Source of the DNA: Rhizophagus irregularis
Taxonomy: Eukaryota > Glomeromycota > Glomeromycetes > Glomerales > Glomeraceae
Length of the DNA: 64,000 nucleotides
Assembly (NCBI RefSeq): GCF_026210795.1
Contig: NC_089454.1
Coordinates: forward strand, 434,001-498,000
Direction: 5' to 3'
This document shows, in pieces, positions 11,028 through 24,030 of this stretch. A program made the position numbers and the translations under genes. The notes under the pieces are model-generated. The model had not been told where the DNA came from. It made no database searches and saw nothing but the letters and a program-made list of their open reading frames with translations. The number at the start of each line of letters is the position of its first letter. The first letter of the stretch is position 1.

Positions 11028-13339
11028 ATTTCAAACTCAATATATAAAATTGAGCTAAAAAGGACGGATTCGTAGAGAAAGGATATAAATAAAAAGTTTT
11101 TCCGGGAATTTTTATTACCGACTTTGTTTTAAAAAGAAAGTAATTATAATAAACTTGCCAAATTAGGTTTATCAGATGAAATACTAGTGGTTCTTTTGAC
11201 GTCGTAACACGTAATATTTATGTGTCATATTAAATAATCTTCTCCTTTTAGTTAAGTGCAAGGAATTCTCACGCCCCCATTGCCGGAAAATTTCCTGTTC
11301 AGTCTCGTGTAATCTAATTATCAGATTAATTTTATTCATTAAAGGAAATGATTCACGCATAGTTAAAGGTCATAATGATATCTTTTAATCTGATAACTCA
11401 TTAAATTTTTTTTTCTTGTTCATCCGATGATCCTTACGATAATTAGGTTCTAAGAATTTTTTATCTGATCTTTTCATAGAATAGTTTCCTTTTTCAGGGA
11501 TATCTGATTTTTTTTCAGGTCAGCGGTGGATTACGGTCCCGTAATACCGAATTTTGACTCGGTATATATCGGTATCTTTTGCCGTTCGTCCGTACAGAAA
11601 ATTAATCAGAATATATTATTACTTGCCTCGAATTTTCCATCATGTTAGGTCGCTCAAACCATTTCAGCGTCTGAATCTTTAAAGGAAAAAGGGAAAGAAT
11701 AAATTATAGTAGATTATCAATATCACAAGTCTTCGCTGTCACTTATTCTCAGGGTACAGAAATTTATATTTATTGAGCGGACTCGAATACTGTAATACCC
11801 ATATAGTAAATGGTATTATAAAATTAAATATTATATTTATAAAAAATCACTATTCTTTTAAATATAAATATAAGTAAACCCATTTCAAACTAATAATTAG
11901 TTTAACATTCTTTCTAGCTCAAAATTTGGGAGGGAAGGGAATAATAATTTAAACAAACATGACATTTAAACATATTAAAAATTTCAGGAATTTTCAGTAA
12001 AATTGGAAATATTCAGTACTATTCAATTTTAAAAAAGAGAAATGTGCTTTAAATATATGTAACATATATGTGTTTAAATTACCTTTGAAATTTTCAAAAA
12101 TAGAGGGAAAGAACGTTAAACTAAAATTAATTTGGAGTGGTATAAACTCATTTTATATTCATTAAAAATTTAAAATAGAAATAAAACTATATAACTTTTA
12201 TTTTTTCATTTCCTTTATTAATAAATTACTTTAGACTTTTAATTATAATACTTTTTATTACTTTTATTATTTTTTTGGAATTGAAAAAATTTGGTTTTTA
12301 ATTTATTAATAAGCAAAAACTTACTATTTAATAAAAATACTTTATATTAGCAATAGTAATAATAAAATATTTCTGAAAATTTCTGCTATTTTTATTAAAA
12401 ATAATACTTAGAATAAATATATAGTGTTATAGTACCAAAAAAAAGGTTTTATTAAAAATTTTAAAAATTTTATTTTTAAAACAATAAAAATATAACCATA
12501 AAATGTAAATTTAATTAACCTATAATTTTAATTTTATTAAACAATTTTTGATGAATTAATAGTAATTCAGTGATTTATAATAAATATTTTTAAATTATAG
12601 AATTCAATAAAAATTATAAAATAAAAAAAAAAAGTTCATTAAAATTAAACTACTGAATTTTTTAAATTTACAAAAATATAATTTATAACTTATTTTAAAG
12701 ATATCTAAAATTCTATTTAATTCATATGATCAAATTTTTAATATTAATTGATTAATTTTTATCTAAATATTAATTATATATTTAATATAATTAAATTGAA
12801 AATAAAATATTTATTTTAAAAAGTAAAATGATTTTATTTTACTGCTAAATTTTTTTAATAAATATTTATATAACAAAATATTTTTCTTATATACTACTTT
12901 ACTGAAACTTCTAATTTTTTAAAGCAATACAGATTTAAGACTTATAAGCATATAGTGCATATTCACATAAATCTCATCACATGCAAAGGCACAGCAAAAG
13001 TTTTGCTTTGCACATCAAAAAATATAAGCATATTCACATGCCAAATACTTAATGTTTGGTACAATATTTCACTGAAGATAAAAAATTTCTTAGGTAAAAG
13101 TCAAGGCAAATTGAATATTCTGAAAATGAGACATAGTAGTAAGTATGAATCAGTAATATTACATTACTTTTTTCATCAGTTGCTAATCTCATGTAGATTA
13201 AACATGGGTATTGAAACTTCTAAGAGCATTTCTGAATGTTTTGGATTTCAGTATATACAAATCGAAACTCAACCCGTAACCTAAACTTTTACCAAATCTC
13301 GAAACAACTTCTGATATACTGAAACCTATCCCGATAGGA
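11028..13339. other. AT-rich intergenic DNA
   Basis: No gene seen. 11.8-12.9 kb is almost pure A/T with scattered homopolymers. The 12955-13284 plus-strand frame shows no motif and shares the base composition of its surroundings. Confidence 0.4.
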
Positions 13340-13970
13340 CCCGGACATCACATATATAACTCACATTTGAGTTTTAGCAAATTCAATCAAAATTAAGTTA
13401 AACTCATAATTTTAGAAAGAGCAAATTGATTGAAAATTAATTAATAGTCATAATTATGAGTTTTAGCAAATTGTATTGATTTTACAAAATCATATTTTAT
13501 ATTTGAGCAAATTGGTACTTTTTTTAAAATTTAACTTATCCTTTGTTTTTAACTTTATAAATAATATTTTTAAAAATATTAGTTTCGGGATCCAGGTCAT
13601 ATTTTGGCCAAAATTAAGTATAATTCCGGCCAAAATTAAGCATAATGCGGACCAAAAACTGTCCGTTTAGTTTCGCAATATTTTATTTTTTAATAATTAT
13701 TTATTTAATTTATTATTTTTATTAATTATTATTTTATCTATAATCTACATATTTTAATTATAAAAATTGGCAGTTTAATTTATATTAATCATTTATTTTT
13801 TTATTGATAATAAAAAAAAAGATTATTAACTCATATTTTGAGTTTTAGCAAATTAATATAGATTTGAAATGTGATAATTTGATTTTTAGCAAATTAGGTC
13901 TATTTTAGCAGGAGCAAAAAGTACTTAAATTCATGCAGATCAGTTATGAGTTATATATGTGATGTCCGGG
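13340..13970. mobile_element. Non-autonomous inverted-repeat element, about 630 bp
   Basis: A perfect 24-bp inverted repeat closes the element (13340-13363 against 13947-13970; outer end CCCGGACATCAC). With one indel the match extends outward through GATAGGA. Inside, the motif GAGTTTTAGCAAATT recurs near both ends (about 13370, 13460, 13850) and a roughly 22-bp unit around GGCCAAAATTAAG is repeated at 13605-13660. No coding capacity is seen, so it looks like a MITE-type element. Confidence 0.65.
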
Positions 13971-15297
13971 ATCCTATCCTGATATCCCGAAATTAGCATT
14001 ACTCAATTAAATTGCTTAAACAACTGTACCATACGTCATATTGACGAAATCACGTGCTCAATAATCATCAAGAAATTTATAATACTGACGGCTTACATGT
14101 GAGGATTGAAGAATATAATGGAGTGAACAAATTCTACTTTAATAGTTATATAGTTAATTTGAATTTAATGTTAGGAATAATTTAATAGTGAACAAACTAT
14201 TAGAAATTGAACTTGATACCTTTATTTAAGATTTACTGTAATAAGGAAAACTAATAAAAATTTTAGGCATATTTCAGTTTCAGGTCGGGATTCAGAAATT
14301 GGAAAAATATATGTATTTCTGAAACTCTATTTCGTATATACTGAAACTGATAGAGTTTCGAGAAGTTTCAGTTTCATTACCTATGTTTAATGTAGATTCA
14401 AAATTATTCAGTTTCAGGAAACTTTTCTTGCAAAACTTAGTTAAAATTGAAAATTTTTATATAATCTGTATGTATAGGAGTAATTTATATTGGCAAGGAT
14501 TTTGTAAACATAATTTATTTCATATTTGTAGAAAATGAGATCATCATAAATATAGTAATATAAAAAATTAGCTATAGATACTATATAATGTAAGAGAGTA
14601 AAGAAATAACTTGATGCTGAAGCTCGCATTAAATAGTCTAGATCTATGTACTCTTTCTCTCTTTGATAGCATCATATATTTTACTATATTTGCCATTACT
14701 TTTAAATAAAGTTTCTCCAATAGATTTTTTTTAATTAATCAAAATGACGCTATTTAACTGATTTATGTAATAATAGAACTGGAGGAAAAGAAATAATGAC
14801 TATAACTGGATTTTAATGCTAAATGTACAGTTTATATATATATATTCTGTAAATACATCTTTTATAAAAAATTTTATATTGTTTACTTATAAAATTTTGG
14901 ATTACCTTAATTTTAGATTAATATTATATAGATTTATATGTATTCTATAAATGTACATCCTCTTTAAATGCACTCTTATATCTGATTCCAAGGGGGAATG
15001 CATTTATAGAAAGTTGGCTGTATATATATATATATAAATATTATACAAACACTTTTATAAAATTTTAAAAATATCTTTAAATACAAAGTGGTATATAAAG
15101 TTAGTATATTAAATTGAATATAAAACTAATTTGAATTTGTCAAATTAAATTTAATTCAAATTAAATTCAAATATTAAATATTTGTCAAATTAACCAATTA
15201 AATTAAAGAATTTTCAAATCAAATTAAATCAAATCAAATTCAAATTAAATTAAATTAAGCTGATTTGAATTTGTTAAATTCAAATCAAATGTCAATT
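13971..15297. other. Repeat-rich AT intergenic DNA
   Basis: No gene. Scattered GTTTCAGT / ACTGAAAC motifs at about 14270-14420 (and 13300-13325) suggest a decayed repeat. Low-complexity CAAATTAAATT sequence fills about 15120-15290. Confidence 0.4.
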
Positions 15298-15458
15298 CAG
15301 TAAATAGTTTTTGTATAAATTTATACCAAATGGGCTCATTCATATATATATAATTGGCTCTATATTGGCTTAAATTTGGATTATTTTTTGCATAAATTTG
15401 AGCTAATTTCAAGCCAATGAGCCCGTTTGGTATAAATTTATACAAAAACTATTTACTG
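15298..15458. mobile_element. 161-bp fold-back element
   Basis: Two 43-bp arms (15298-15340 and 15416-15458) are inverted copies with a single mismatch, beginning CAGTAAATAGTTTTTG. The loop is about 75 bp. Size and structure fit a MITE. The open frame across it is fortuitous. Confidence 0.7.
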
Positions 15459-17481
15459 GGCAAATATCAAATTAAATTAATTAAATTGCAAAATCCTAAT
15501 ATTTATTTATAAATTAATAAAATCTTAATTAAATAAGCAATTTCTAATGCAAAAATATAATTTTATTAATTTATATTATTCATTATTAAATTGTAATACA
15601 GTTTTAATAATATATTATTTTATTTTTTATAAATTAATTTCTAATTGTTAATATAAGGATGATAAATTATATCAAATTTTATAACTTAACAAACTTTTAT
15701 TAGTATTTATTTATTAGAAAATAATGTAATTAGTAATACCATTAATTTTAATAACAAAAATAAGAGACAACAAATTGTATATTCTAATTTTTTAAAAACT
15801 TAATAATAATTATATAAAATATAGCTTATATGTATATAATATATTTAAAAAAGACTATTAATTTAGCAATTATTATAAATTTATACAAAAATTTAATTGG
15901 TATATATCAAAATTTTTTAGCTAAAAAACAGAATACTTTAAATCAAAATTGGGTAAAAGAAATAAATGTTAGATAATAAAAAATTAAACATAGTAAATCC
16001 AATTATTACAGTTAGAAATAAAGGGAAGGCCATCAGAAAGGGTAAAAAGTATTGTTAAAATTCAAGTTGATTTTAATATTTAAAAAGTAGCAATAAAATT
16101 CAATTAGATAATAGTAAAAATAATAGAACAACTTGTTAAAATTGTAAGCAAAAAAAGTATAACTGTGCAATTTGTAAATTTATTGATTAAAAATTATTTA
16201 GGAGTAATATAAAATATCAGTTATAAATTAACTTAATACAAAATTTTTTTTGTAATATTAATATTATCTAAAATTATACAATAATTAATAAAACAGATTT
16301 TCTCATAATACTAAATTTACATTATTATTTTCTATAATTTAATGGATATATATTATTCTTAATTATATAATACACATATGGGCTGATCTGACTCATTTCA
16401 TTAATTAATGATTAGGTGATATAATTGAGGAATATATATAAAATTTGTGATGATCTGCAAATTAAATAAACTTGGATAAGCTTTCTACAAAAAAACAATA
16501 TGGTGGGGAATTGTTGGAAAATCATTTTCCTATTGGATGTTGTAAATATGTGATATGTTAAAGTTAGTATAATGTACTCTATTTTTATAACATTATTTGC
16601 ACATTATTACGTTTATTAAGGTATTTTAAACAGCAGTTTACGCTGCAAAACTTTTTTTAAATATATTAATAGGTTTATTTTTATTTTTTAGGTATTATTG
16701 TTTAATAATTATTGTAATTATTGTATATTATATGTATTTATATAATAAACAGCATATTTTTAAGGGTTATTCTTTATTTTTGATGGTATTTTATAATGGT
16801 TTTATTACATAAAAAAAGCGTTCGAAATATTTTTTGATTTTTTTTTCACTTGTTACACTAAATTCAATTGGTTCGATATTGTCACACTTATTTTCATGTG
16901 ACATTTGATTGGTGAGTCAGATTAGTCCATATGATTTATTTATTAAAATTACACTAAAATTATATTATTAAATTAGAATGTTGATATTATTATTTCAAAA
17001 ATAAAAGAATGCTATTATAAGAGAAAGAAAAATTATTTAATTAAATTAAATTTTTAAAAATAAAATTAATACAATTAATATTATTTAATAAATAAAAGAA
17101 AACTAATAAAATTAAAAAAGCAATTATTTATCTATTTTTTTATATTAATTTCAATTCCATTAATTGTATCTAATTAGCTTTTCACATTTAGTTTAATCAT
17201 ACTAATCAAATGGTTCAATAATCCTTTATTTTTATCTTAATAATTTATAAATTTAATAATTAACCATATGGGCCGATTCTTGGAATCTAATTTTTTACAC
17301 AAAAATAATTTTATTAAAGCAAATATAAATTATCATTTATATAAGAATAATAAATTTATACTAGATAATGCAAAAAAAACTAATTAATTATATAATTTTT
17401 AATTTTTTTTTAATATAAGATATCATTAAAATTTAAAAGATCAAATATAACTCTCATGACAAAATTATTGATAATTCTTCG
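15459..17481. other. AT-rich intergenic DNA
   Basis: Nothing recognisable on either strand; homopolymer- and dinucleotide-rich. Confidence 0.4.
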
Positions 17482-18068
17482 TAGAAATAAGCTATACAAA
17501 TAAATTTACATTCATTTGAAAGAGAAAATCGAGATCTATCTAATGAATTTAAAATCAAGTGAATTGAATCACTAGTTGTTCAGTAATCACGTTCAGTATA
17601 TTTATTGAATTTTATCTAAATTTGATCGTTAATTACTTCACATGTAGTGATTCAATTTGAATGATCTTTGCTCCCTAAGGTGATGCCAACTTTTATCTTT
17701 AAAATAAATTTAAAATAATTCGTTTAATATATGTAGATGTTTAGGAATCATCAATTATATTATTAATATAAAATTTTATAAGTTTGATAAAATCTGATAT
17801 AAAAAAATTTATTAAATACCTGTAGATGCAAGCTACACGAATGAAATTATATTCATTTGAAAGAGAAAATTGAGGTCTATCTAATAAGCCTAAAATCGAA
17901 TGAATTGAATCACTGGATTGTGAATAATTACGTCTAATATATTTATTTTTAATTTTTAAATTTGATTTGACTTTGATCGTTAATTACGCCTCATCCAGTG
18001 ATCCAATTTTCCTGATCTTTGATTCTTACGATAGAGCAAATTCTCAGCTTTCAAATGAATGTAAAATG
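17482..18068. repeat. Two diverged direct copies of a palindromic repeat
   Basis: Copy 1 (about 17482-17690) and copy 2 (about 17822-18068) share ATTCATTTGAAAGAGAAAAT, TCTATCTAAT, GAATTGAATCACT and GATCGTTAATTAC in the same order. Copy 2 has inverted ends (ATTCATTTGAAAG against CTTTCAAATGAAT) and an inner inverted pair (TTGAATCACTGGA against TCCAGTGATCCAA), so each copy could fold back. Confidence 0.6.
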
Positions 18069-19140
18069 ATGACGTTAGCATATCTCCAGGAATAATAATG
18101 CACGATTTTGTCACCTGCATAAAGTCCGATCTGAAAATTTTATTTCTTACCAAAAAATGCTTTCATAAGAGAATCCCAAATTCTTTTACTTTATTTAAAA
18201 GATTTTATTTGCCATTTAAGGATTTTAATAGAATAAATCTAATAAAATAATTTTAAAAGATAAAAAACAAATATATAATTAGTTATTTTGAAAAAAAAGA
18301 ATATCTTATTATTCATTTTACAACTATTTTACATCATAATTATTTTTTATTTGCATGTATTTTTTACAAAGAAAAACAATAAATTAAAGCTAAAAATTAA
18401 GAAAAAATATGTCTTATCTATGTATATAAAATATTAAGTTTTTTCTTTTACTTACCACTTAAAAATAACTGCTATATTTGCTTATAAACTTTTTTGTCAT
18501 ATTTAATAAAAGTGAATAGAAAAATGATGGAAAAGTGATGGGCAGTGATGGGGAAAAAGAAGTGGTTATTACCGTTATTTTTGAATATTGATTAAAAAAA
18601 TTTTTTTTATTTTTTATTAAATCTGAGTTACGTAAATATGTAACACATATTTAATTTAGATTTGTGTAATGTTAATCTTACTAAAATATTAAATTTTTAT
18701 AAAAATCTTAATTTAGACTAATTCCAAAAATCGGCACATATGCACTAAAAAGTAAACTATATCATTTATTAAAATTGTCTTAAGTTTAAGAAATAATTTC
18801 TAAAAAATAAAAATAAGATGTTTATTTAATAAATAAAAGTAATTTACCAAAGAAAAAAAAATGAATACTTATCTATTATAATAAAAATTTGAAGCAATTT
18901 CTAAAAAAATAAAGAATATATTATTATTTTTATTTAACAAGTTTAATAAATAAAAGAAATTTATTGAAGATAAGAAAATAAATATCTACTTATTAAATCA
19001 TCTCAAAAAGTTTAAAAAAAAATATTTTCTAAAAAAATAAAAAGTTTGACAATCTTAATCCCTATAAAAAAAATTTTACTTAAAATATATTTAAAATATA
19101 TTTAATTTTTTTTAAAATATACTTAATTTTTTTATTTGGG
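18069..19140. other. AT-rich intergenic DNA
   Basis: No gene or clear repeat apart from recurring 'aataaaagaaattta' phrases (about 18830, 18950, 19910, 19980). Confidence 0.35.
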
Positions 19141-19144
19141 TATT

Positions 19145-19534
19145 GCTAAATATTACCAGTAGTAACGGTCACTAGTGGTGGATTTATGATGTAATATCGG
19201 TGTTTTATTAAATTTTAATTCAGACCAAAAGTGCATCTTAATGCTGGTATGATTAAGGTTGCCTGCCTAAACCTCTCCAAAATTCTATGATTAGTTTCTC
19301 CAAAATTTTACTATAGTTTTATTATAGTTTCAGCAAGGTTTTGGCAGTTTCAGCATTTATAATAAATTTCGTCAGGTTTCGCTTTTCTCCAGAGTTTTGC
19401 CAACTTTTTAATAAGACTTATATATAGTTTTGGCAAAGTTTCGCCATTTTGGCATTTCGCCAACTTGCCAAAACCTCCTAGTTTCTCCAGCAACCTTAGG
19501 TATAATGACAATCACCACTAGTGAGCTTTAGCAA
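19145..19534. mobile_element. Nested inverted-repeat elements
   Basis: Outer ends share TTGCTAAA and CACTAGTGGTG in inverted orientation (left 19143-19180, right 19513-19534). An inner pair TTAAGGTTGC / GCAACCTTA (about 19253 and 19491) bounds a segment with repeated short motifs such as TTTGGCAA, TTTCGCCA and TTTCTCCA. The structure suggests one small element inserted in another. Confidence 0.45.
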
Positions 19535-19662
19535 TTTTTTTTTTATTTTATACTTAAAATATACTGAAAATTGAATTTTTGCAAAATTTGAATTAAATTA
19601 TATTTAATATATATTTGAAATATATTTAATTTAAAATTTGCCCATTTCAGTATATTTTAAGG

Positions 19663-19766
19663 ATATTTAAAATAAGAATATTTTAAGTATATTTAAAATA
19701 AGAATATTTTAAGTATATTTAAAATAAGAATATTTTAAGTATATTTAAAATAAGAATATTTTAAGT
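19663..19766. repeat. 26-bp tandem repeat, four copies
   Basis: Four consecutive identical 26-bp units at 19663, 19689, 19715 and 19741, each beginning ATATTTAAAATAAGAATATT and ending TTAAGT, with partial units on both sides. Confidence 0.85.
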
Positions 19767-20245
19767 ATATTATTATATATTTAAATTATACTTAAATAAT
19801 ATTTAATTTTTGTCCATTTCAGTATATTTTAAGTATAAATAAAATTTTAAATCTATTTTAAGTATATTTTGGCAAAAATATTTTTCATAGGGAACAAATA
19901 AAAGAAAATAAATATCCATTTATTAAAATTGTCCAAGAAGTCTAAAAAGCTAACATTATTTTTGTTTAACAAGTTTAATAGGCAAAAAAAATTTACCAAA
20001 AATAAGAAAATAAACATTTATTTATTAAATCATCTCAAGAAATTCAAGAAGAAATATTTTCTAAAAAATGAAAAATAGAATATTTAACAATTTTAACAAA
20101 ACAAAAAAAACCTACTAAAACAAAAAAATGAACACCACCTATTAAAATTATTTCAAAAAGTCCAAAAAGTAATTCCTAAAATAATGGACTTTAATTTTAC
20201 AAAAAATCTAAAAATTGTTAAAGATATTTTAATAAGAATGAATTT

Positions 20246-20392
20246 ATTTACCGCACCTTGCATTACAATGCATCCTTCCTTTTTTGTAAATTGTTTATGT
20301 TGATCTTTAGTTTATACACTGCACCCCCCCTTAAAATGGCAAATGATAAACATAAAAATATATATAAATTTGTAACGCAGGGTGCGGTAAAT
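20246..20392. mobile_element. 147-bp MITE-like element, TA-flanked
   Basis: Inverted ends 20246-20268 and 20370-20392 match except for two bases; the core is CCGCACC...GGTGCGG and both ends sit next to TA. There is no coding content. Confidence 0.6.
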
Positions 20393-21285
20393 ACATTATT
20401 TCTTTTAATAAAATTAAAAAAAAGTTTTATGTTTAAAATATGCCAATACCTATTTAGATTTATCCAATCAAATTTTTTTTAAAAAAAAAAATTTTACAAA
20501 AAAGGGAAAGAAAATTTCTTTTAATTAAGATTAGCAATATTCTTTAATAAATTATTAAATGCAAATAAAACTTAATATACAACTTTAAATATAAAAATAA
20601 TATATTTATATAAATCACCAGAGGTGATTATTGCCAGTGTCATATGATTTTTAATAATATATAATTTGTCACCCTATGTTACACCTCCTTGCTATGTATT
20701 TTAGAGACTTAGAATTTTTTTAGTATAAAAAATCCTATTTGTTATCTTTATTTGTCACATCCAATAATTTTAGCTAAATTTTATATTATAATTTTCATGA
20801 AAATGTATACTATGGTGTTGAATACTAACGGTGTGATTTAGTAAAGTTATTTTTAATATATAGTAAACTTTAATTAAACCTATAATCTTATATAATAATA
20901 CAATATTTAATTATTTGCATTATAATGCATATATATTTTATTAAATTTTTTAATAAAAAAATATTTATTTATAATATAATAAATTTTTATTCTAGTTAGT
21001 TAAAAACCAATCTAGTAGAAATTGGTAATTGTGAAATATGAAATATATTTTGTTAATAAAATAAATTGAATGGTGGTAATTTCATTCTTTTAAAACTGTG
21101 TAAAATAACAGATGCCCAAAATATCTTATAATATTACTAAGTGATTCAAATTTACTGTTAACAAAAATGTTATAAATTTTGAAAAATTGATTTTTTTAAG
21201 CTTACAGGAAAGTATTTTTTATTTCCCAAAAAAAAAAAAAATCTTAAAATTTACCAAAGAATACTGAAAGAAAAATATTCAGGTC
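20393..21285. other. AT-rich intergenic DNA
   Basis: No gene or repeat recognised. Confidence 0.35.
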
Positions 21286-21691
21286 TATGGTGCGGCGCAT
21301 CTATACTCATCAACAGTCCAAAAATTTATTTTAGGCCGATCTTTACCAAATTAAGTAATAGTTTAGCCTTATTTGGTAACATCCCCATTGATCATTGCGT
21401 GATTTATTAAATTAGATTTACCTGATTGGCTCAAATCGTAATCACGTGGAAAATTGATTCCGAAATTTCACTATTTTACATAGACTTATATAAAAAATAC
21501 TCCAACTTAAAAAGCTAATAACTTTTAATCTATAAAAGTTAGAGGAAATTAAATCCGATAGAATGAAAGAGAATCCTTTAATCTATAATTGTATCAGTTT
21601 ACTTTTTCAGTTTAACATAAAATTTTAATGAGTTATTGAAGTTTAAAAATACCCAATTTTCATTTGATGAGTATAGATGCGCCGCACCATA
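21286..21691. mobile_element. 406-bp MITE with perfect terminal inverted repeats
   Basis: The 27-bp ends (21286-21312 and 21665-21691) are perfect inverted copies. The outermost TA is the likely target duplication, followed by TGGTGCGGCGCATC. TA flanks and perfect ends indicate a Tc1/mariner-type non-autonomous element that moved recently. The interior has no transposase frame. Confidence 0.75.
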
Positions 21692-24030
21692 TCCTTTTTT
21701 ATTTCCTTTTTTAGAAAGTGGCCGGTATTATTGTAATTCTGGCTCTGAAATGCTTAAAGCTTATAGTATAGTAAATTTTATCCGGGGGTCCCACTTAGTT
21801 ATGAATTTAATTTGTAGTATTTATTACTTTATCTGTATTATAAAAATACATATGAATTTCAGCGCTTAATAACTAAGATGTAATGAATATATTTAATTTT
21901 AATTTTTAGATTTTGAATGACAGAATGAAATGAATGATTCTTTTAAATAAAAAAGGAAATATTCTCAGCCAAAAACAACAATGATTCCGGTTGTGTTTTA
22001 CTCCGTGATTCCTTAAACAAAGGATTGATCAATTTTAAAAAGATAATAAACTACAGAATCAAATTTTCCGGTTTAATTCACTAAAAGGAATATTGTCCTT
22101 CCAGCACGTTGATGATGTACAACGATAAAACTTGTAGTATACAAAAGTGATTTTCGCTTACAGTTAACGCAGGGTCTTATTTTGAGAAAACATTTATGGA
22201 AAGTGAATAATTAGATGTCACAAGAGTTTAGGGGAAAGTTTGATTAGTAATATCATTTTTATTTATGTACTACGCATAGATTACTATAGATCAACGTTAC
22301 ATTAAAAATAAACACTAACTATATGTAACTATAGTATTATAAAATCATTTTTAATTCCATAAATGAGTACCATAACGTCAAAGACCACCTCTTTATCAAC
22401 ATGAATCAGACACGCTCTCCAGTGGGGGATGTCCCATATTTTCCTTTTACTCGTAAGAATACTTGTAAATATTGACACAAATGGACATTTTTGCAGACGA
22501 ACGTTTTAGAATTACCCAATAATCGGGATGAAAATTTAAAATAATTTAAAATAATTATTATATTTTTAATACTGCATATTATTTTATAATAATAATACAG
22601 TAGATCGAAAGAATAAATAGATACTGTAGATAGGAAAATACGCATAATGTTAATTCTCCGAAACATGGATATTCTTAAAACTTTGATAACCTTTTATGTA
22701 AATTCATAAATTTTAAACTCACCATTGGTTCTTGTACTATTATAATAGGGTACGTAATAATAATTACAACATGAGAGTAACGGAATTTACTAATGAGGAA
22801 ATATGTTTTAAAATTAATAATACGGTTACACAACTGTTACACAGTGCCGTGTCTCTCGAATCACTGGTTTGTTTACTTCACAGCTATTGGCCGTGTAATA
22901 ATATTGTATACGTTTTAAAATGTTACGACAGAATCCGAAATTATTTTCGTCATCATGAATATTCAAAATATTGAGCGGAAGAAATTTAAAAAGCCGTTTT
23001 TCAATTTCTTTTTTTTTTCGGGATCATCCGATTACATGATATTGAATGCACATGACAACTAAAAGTTTATTACTCATCTGAAATTGAAATGTTTAATCAT
23101 CTTTATTTTATGTCGGAACATAAAGGTGTAAAAGTAACTAATAGGGGTTTAACGTTAGAGTCGGCGTTAAGCGGGTCGGCCCGAGCCGGTCAAATTTAGC
23201 CAAATAAAATATTATTACAAGGTAATTTAATTGATCATAAATAACTTTAAGATTTAAAGAAATTGAACACTTAATAATATTATCGGGTTTGAAAATACTT
23301 TTAACGCGACGAAACTGTAATGTTTGTAATGTTTGTAAACAATTCTTTGCACGATAATCGTGCAATTTTTACAATGGTTATTATATAAGGTAATTGTCGA
23401 GTACAAAAGTACAAATTATTTTAATATAAATAAATAAAAAAAAAAGCCATGTTGCCAAAATTAAAAAAAAATTTTTAAGTTACAAGCATGATTTTTTAAT
23501 TCTAGCATTTTAGTGTACAAACCAAATATTAAGATGGAAAAGGCCCATTTTTTATTATGCGTTATTACTTCCCTATTCATGCCCCCTTAAATTGGTTTTT
23601 TTTTAAAATGAAAAGAAATAATTTCGGCAAATCTTTCATCTCTTAATATATATACTGTATGATTATATATAAAACATAGCTGAAAGGGTTTATAACATTG
23701 ACAACTATTTTTTTTGGAATTGCCTATTTAAAGACGAAAAAAAAGAATTCAGGGTCATGTTTAAAAATTTTAAATTTTAGATATATTATTTAAGGAGTTA
23801 GATATTAATTTAATTTGACGGACAAAACACGGAATTCCAGGTTGAAAAAATACACAAAAATAGATATATTGGTGAAACACAAATAGAAAAATTCATTTTT
23901 TGTAAATTTTAATAGGTAAACATATTAGGAAATCAGGATTTTTTTTAAATTTGTTTATATATACTTAATATTTTATTTTTAAATAAATAAAAAGTTCTTC
24001 GTTTACCTCAAGTATTTATATTTATATATA
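21692..24030. other. Intergenic region, one weak ORF
   Basis: A plus-strand frame with an ATG at 22771 (67 codons, to 22974) is a little less AT-rich than its surroundings but has no motif or homologue I recognise. A locally GC-rich patch (23155-23195) and a palindrome GCACGATAATCGTGC (about 23348-23362) stand out. No other gene is supported. Confidence 0.3.

Noticed and set aside
12955-13284. 109-codon plus-strand frame
   Set aside because: No domain, composition equal to the surroundings, and adjacent to repeat debris.
15245-15445. 66-codon minus-strand frame
   Set aside because: It runs through the arms of the fold-back element and simply translates the inverted repeat.
22771-22974. Possible 67-aa gene
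   Set aside because: Slightly higher GC and an ATG, but no motif, no splice partner and no recognisable relative; kept only as a note.
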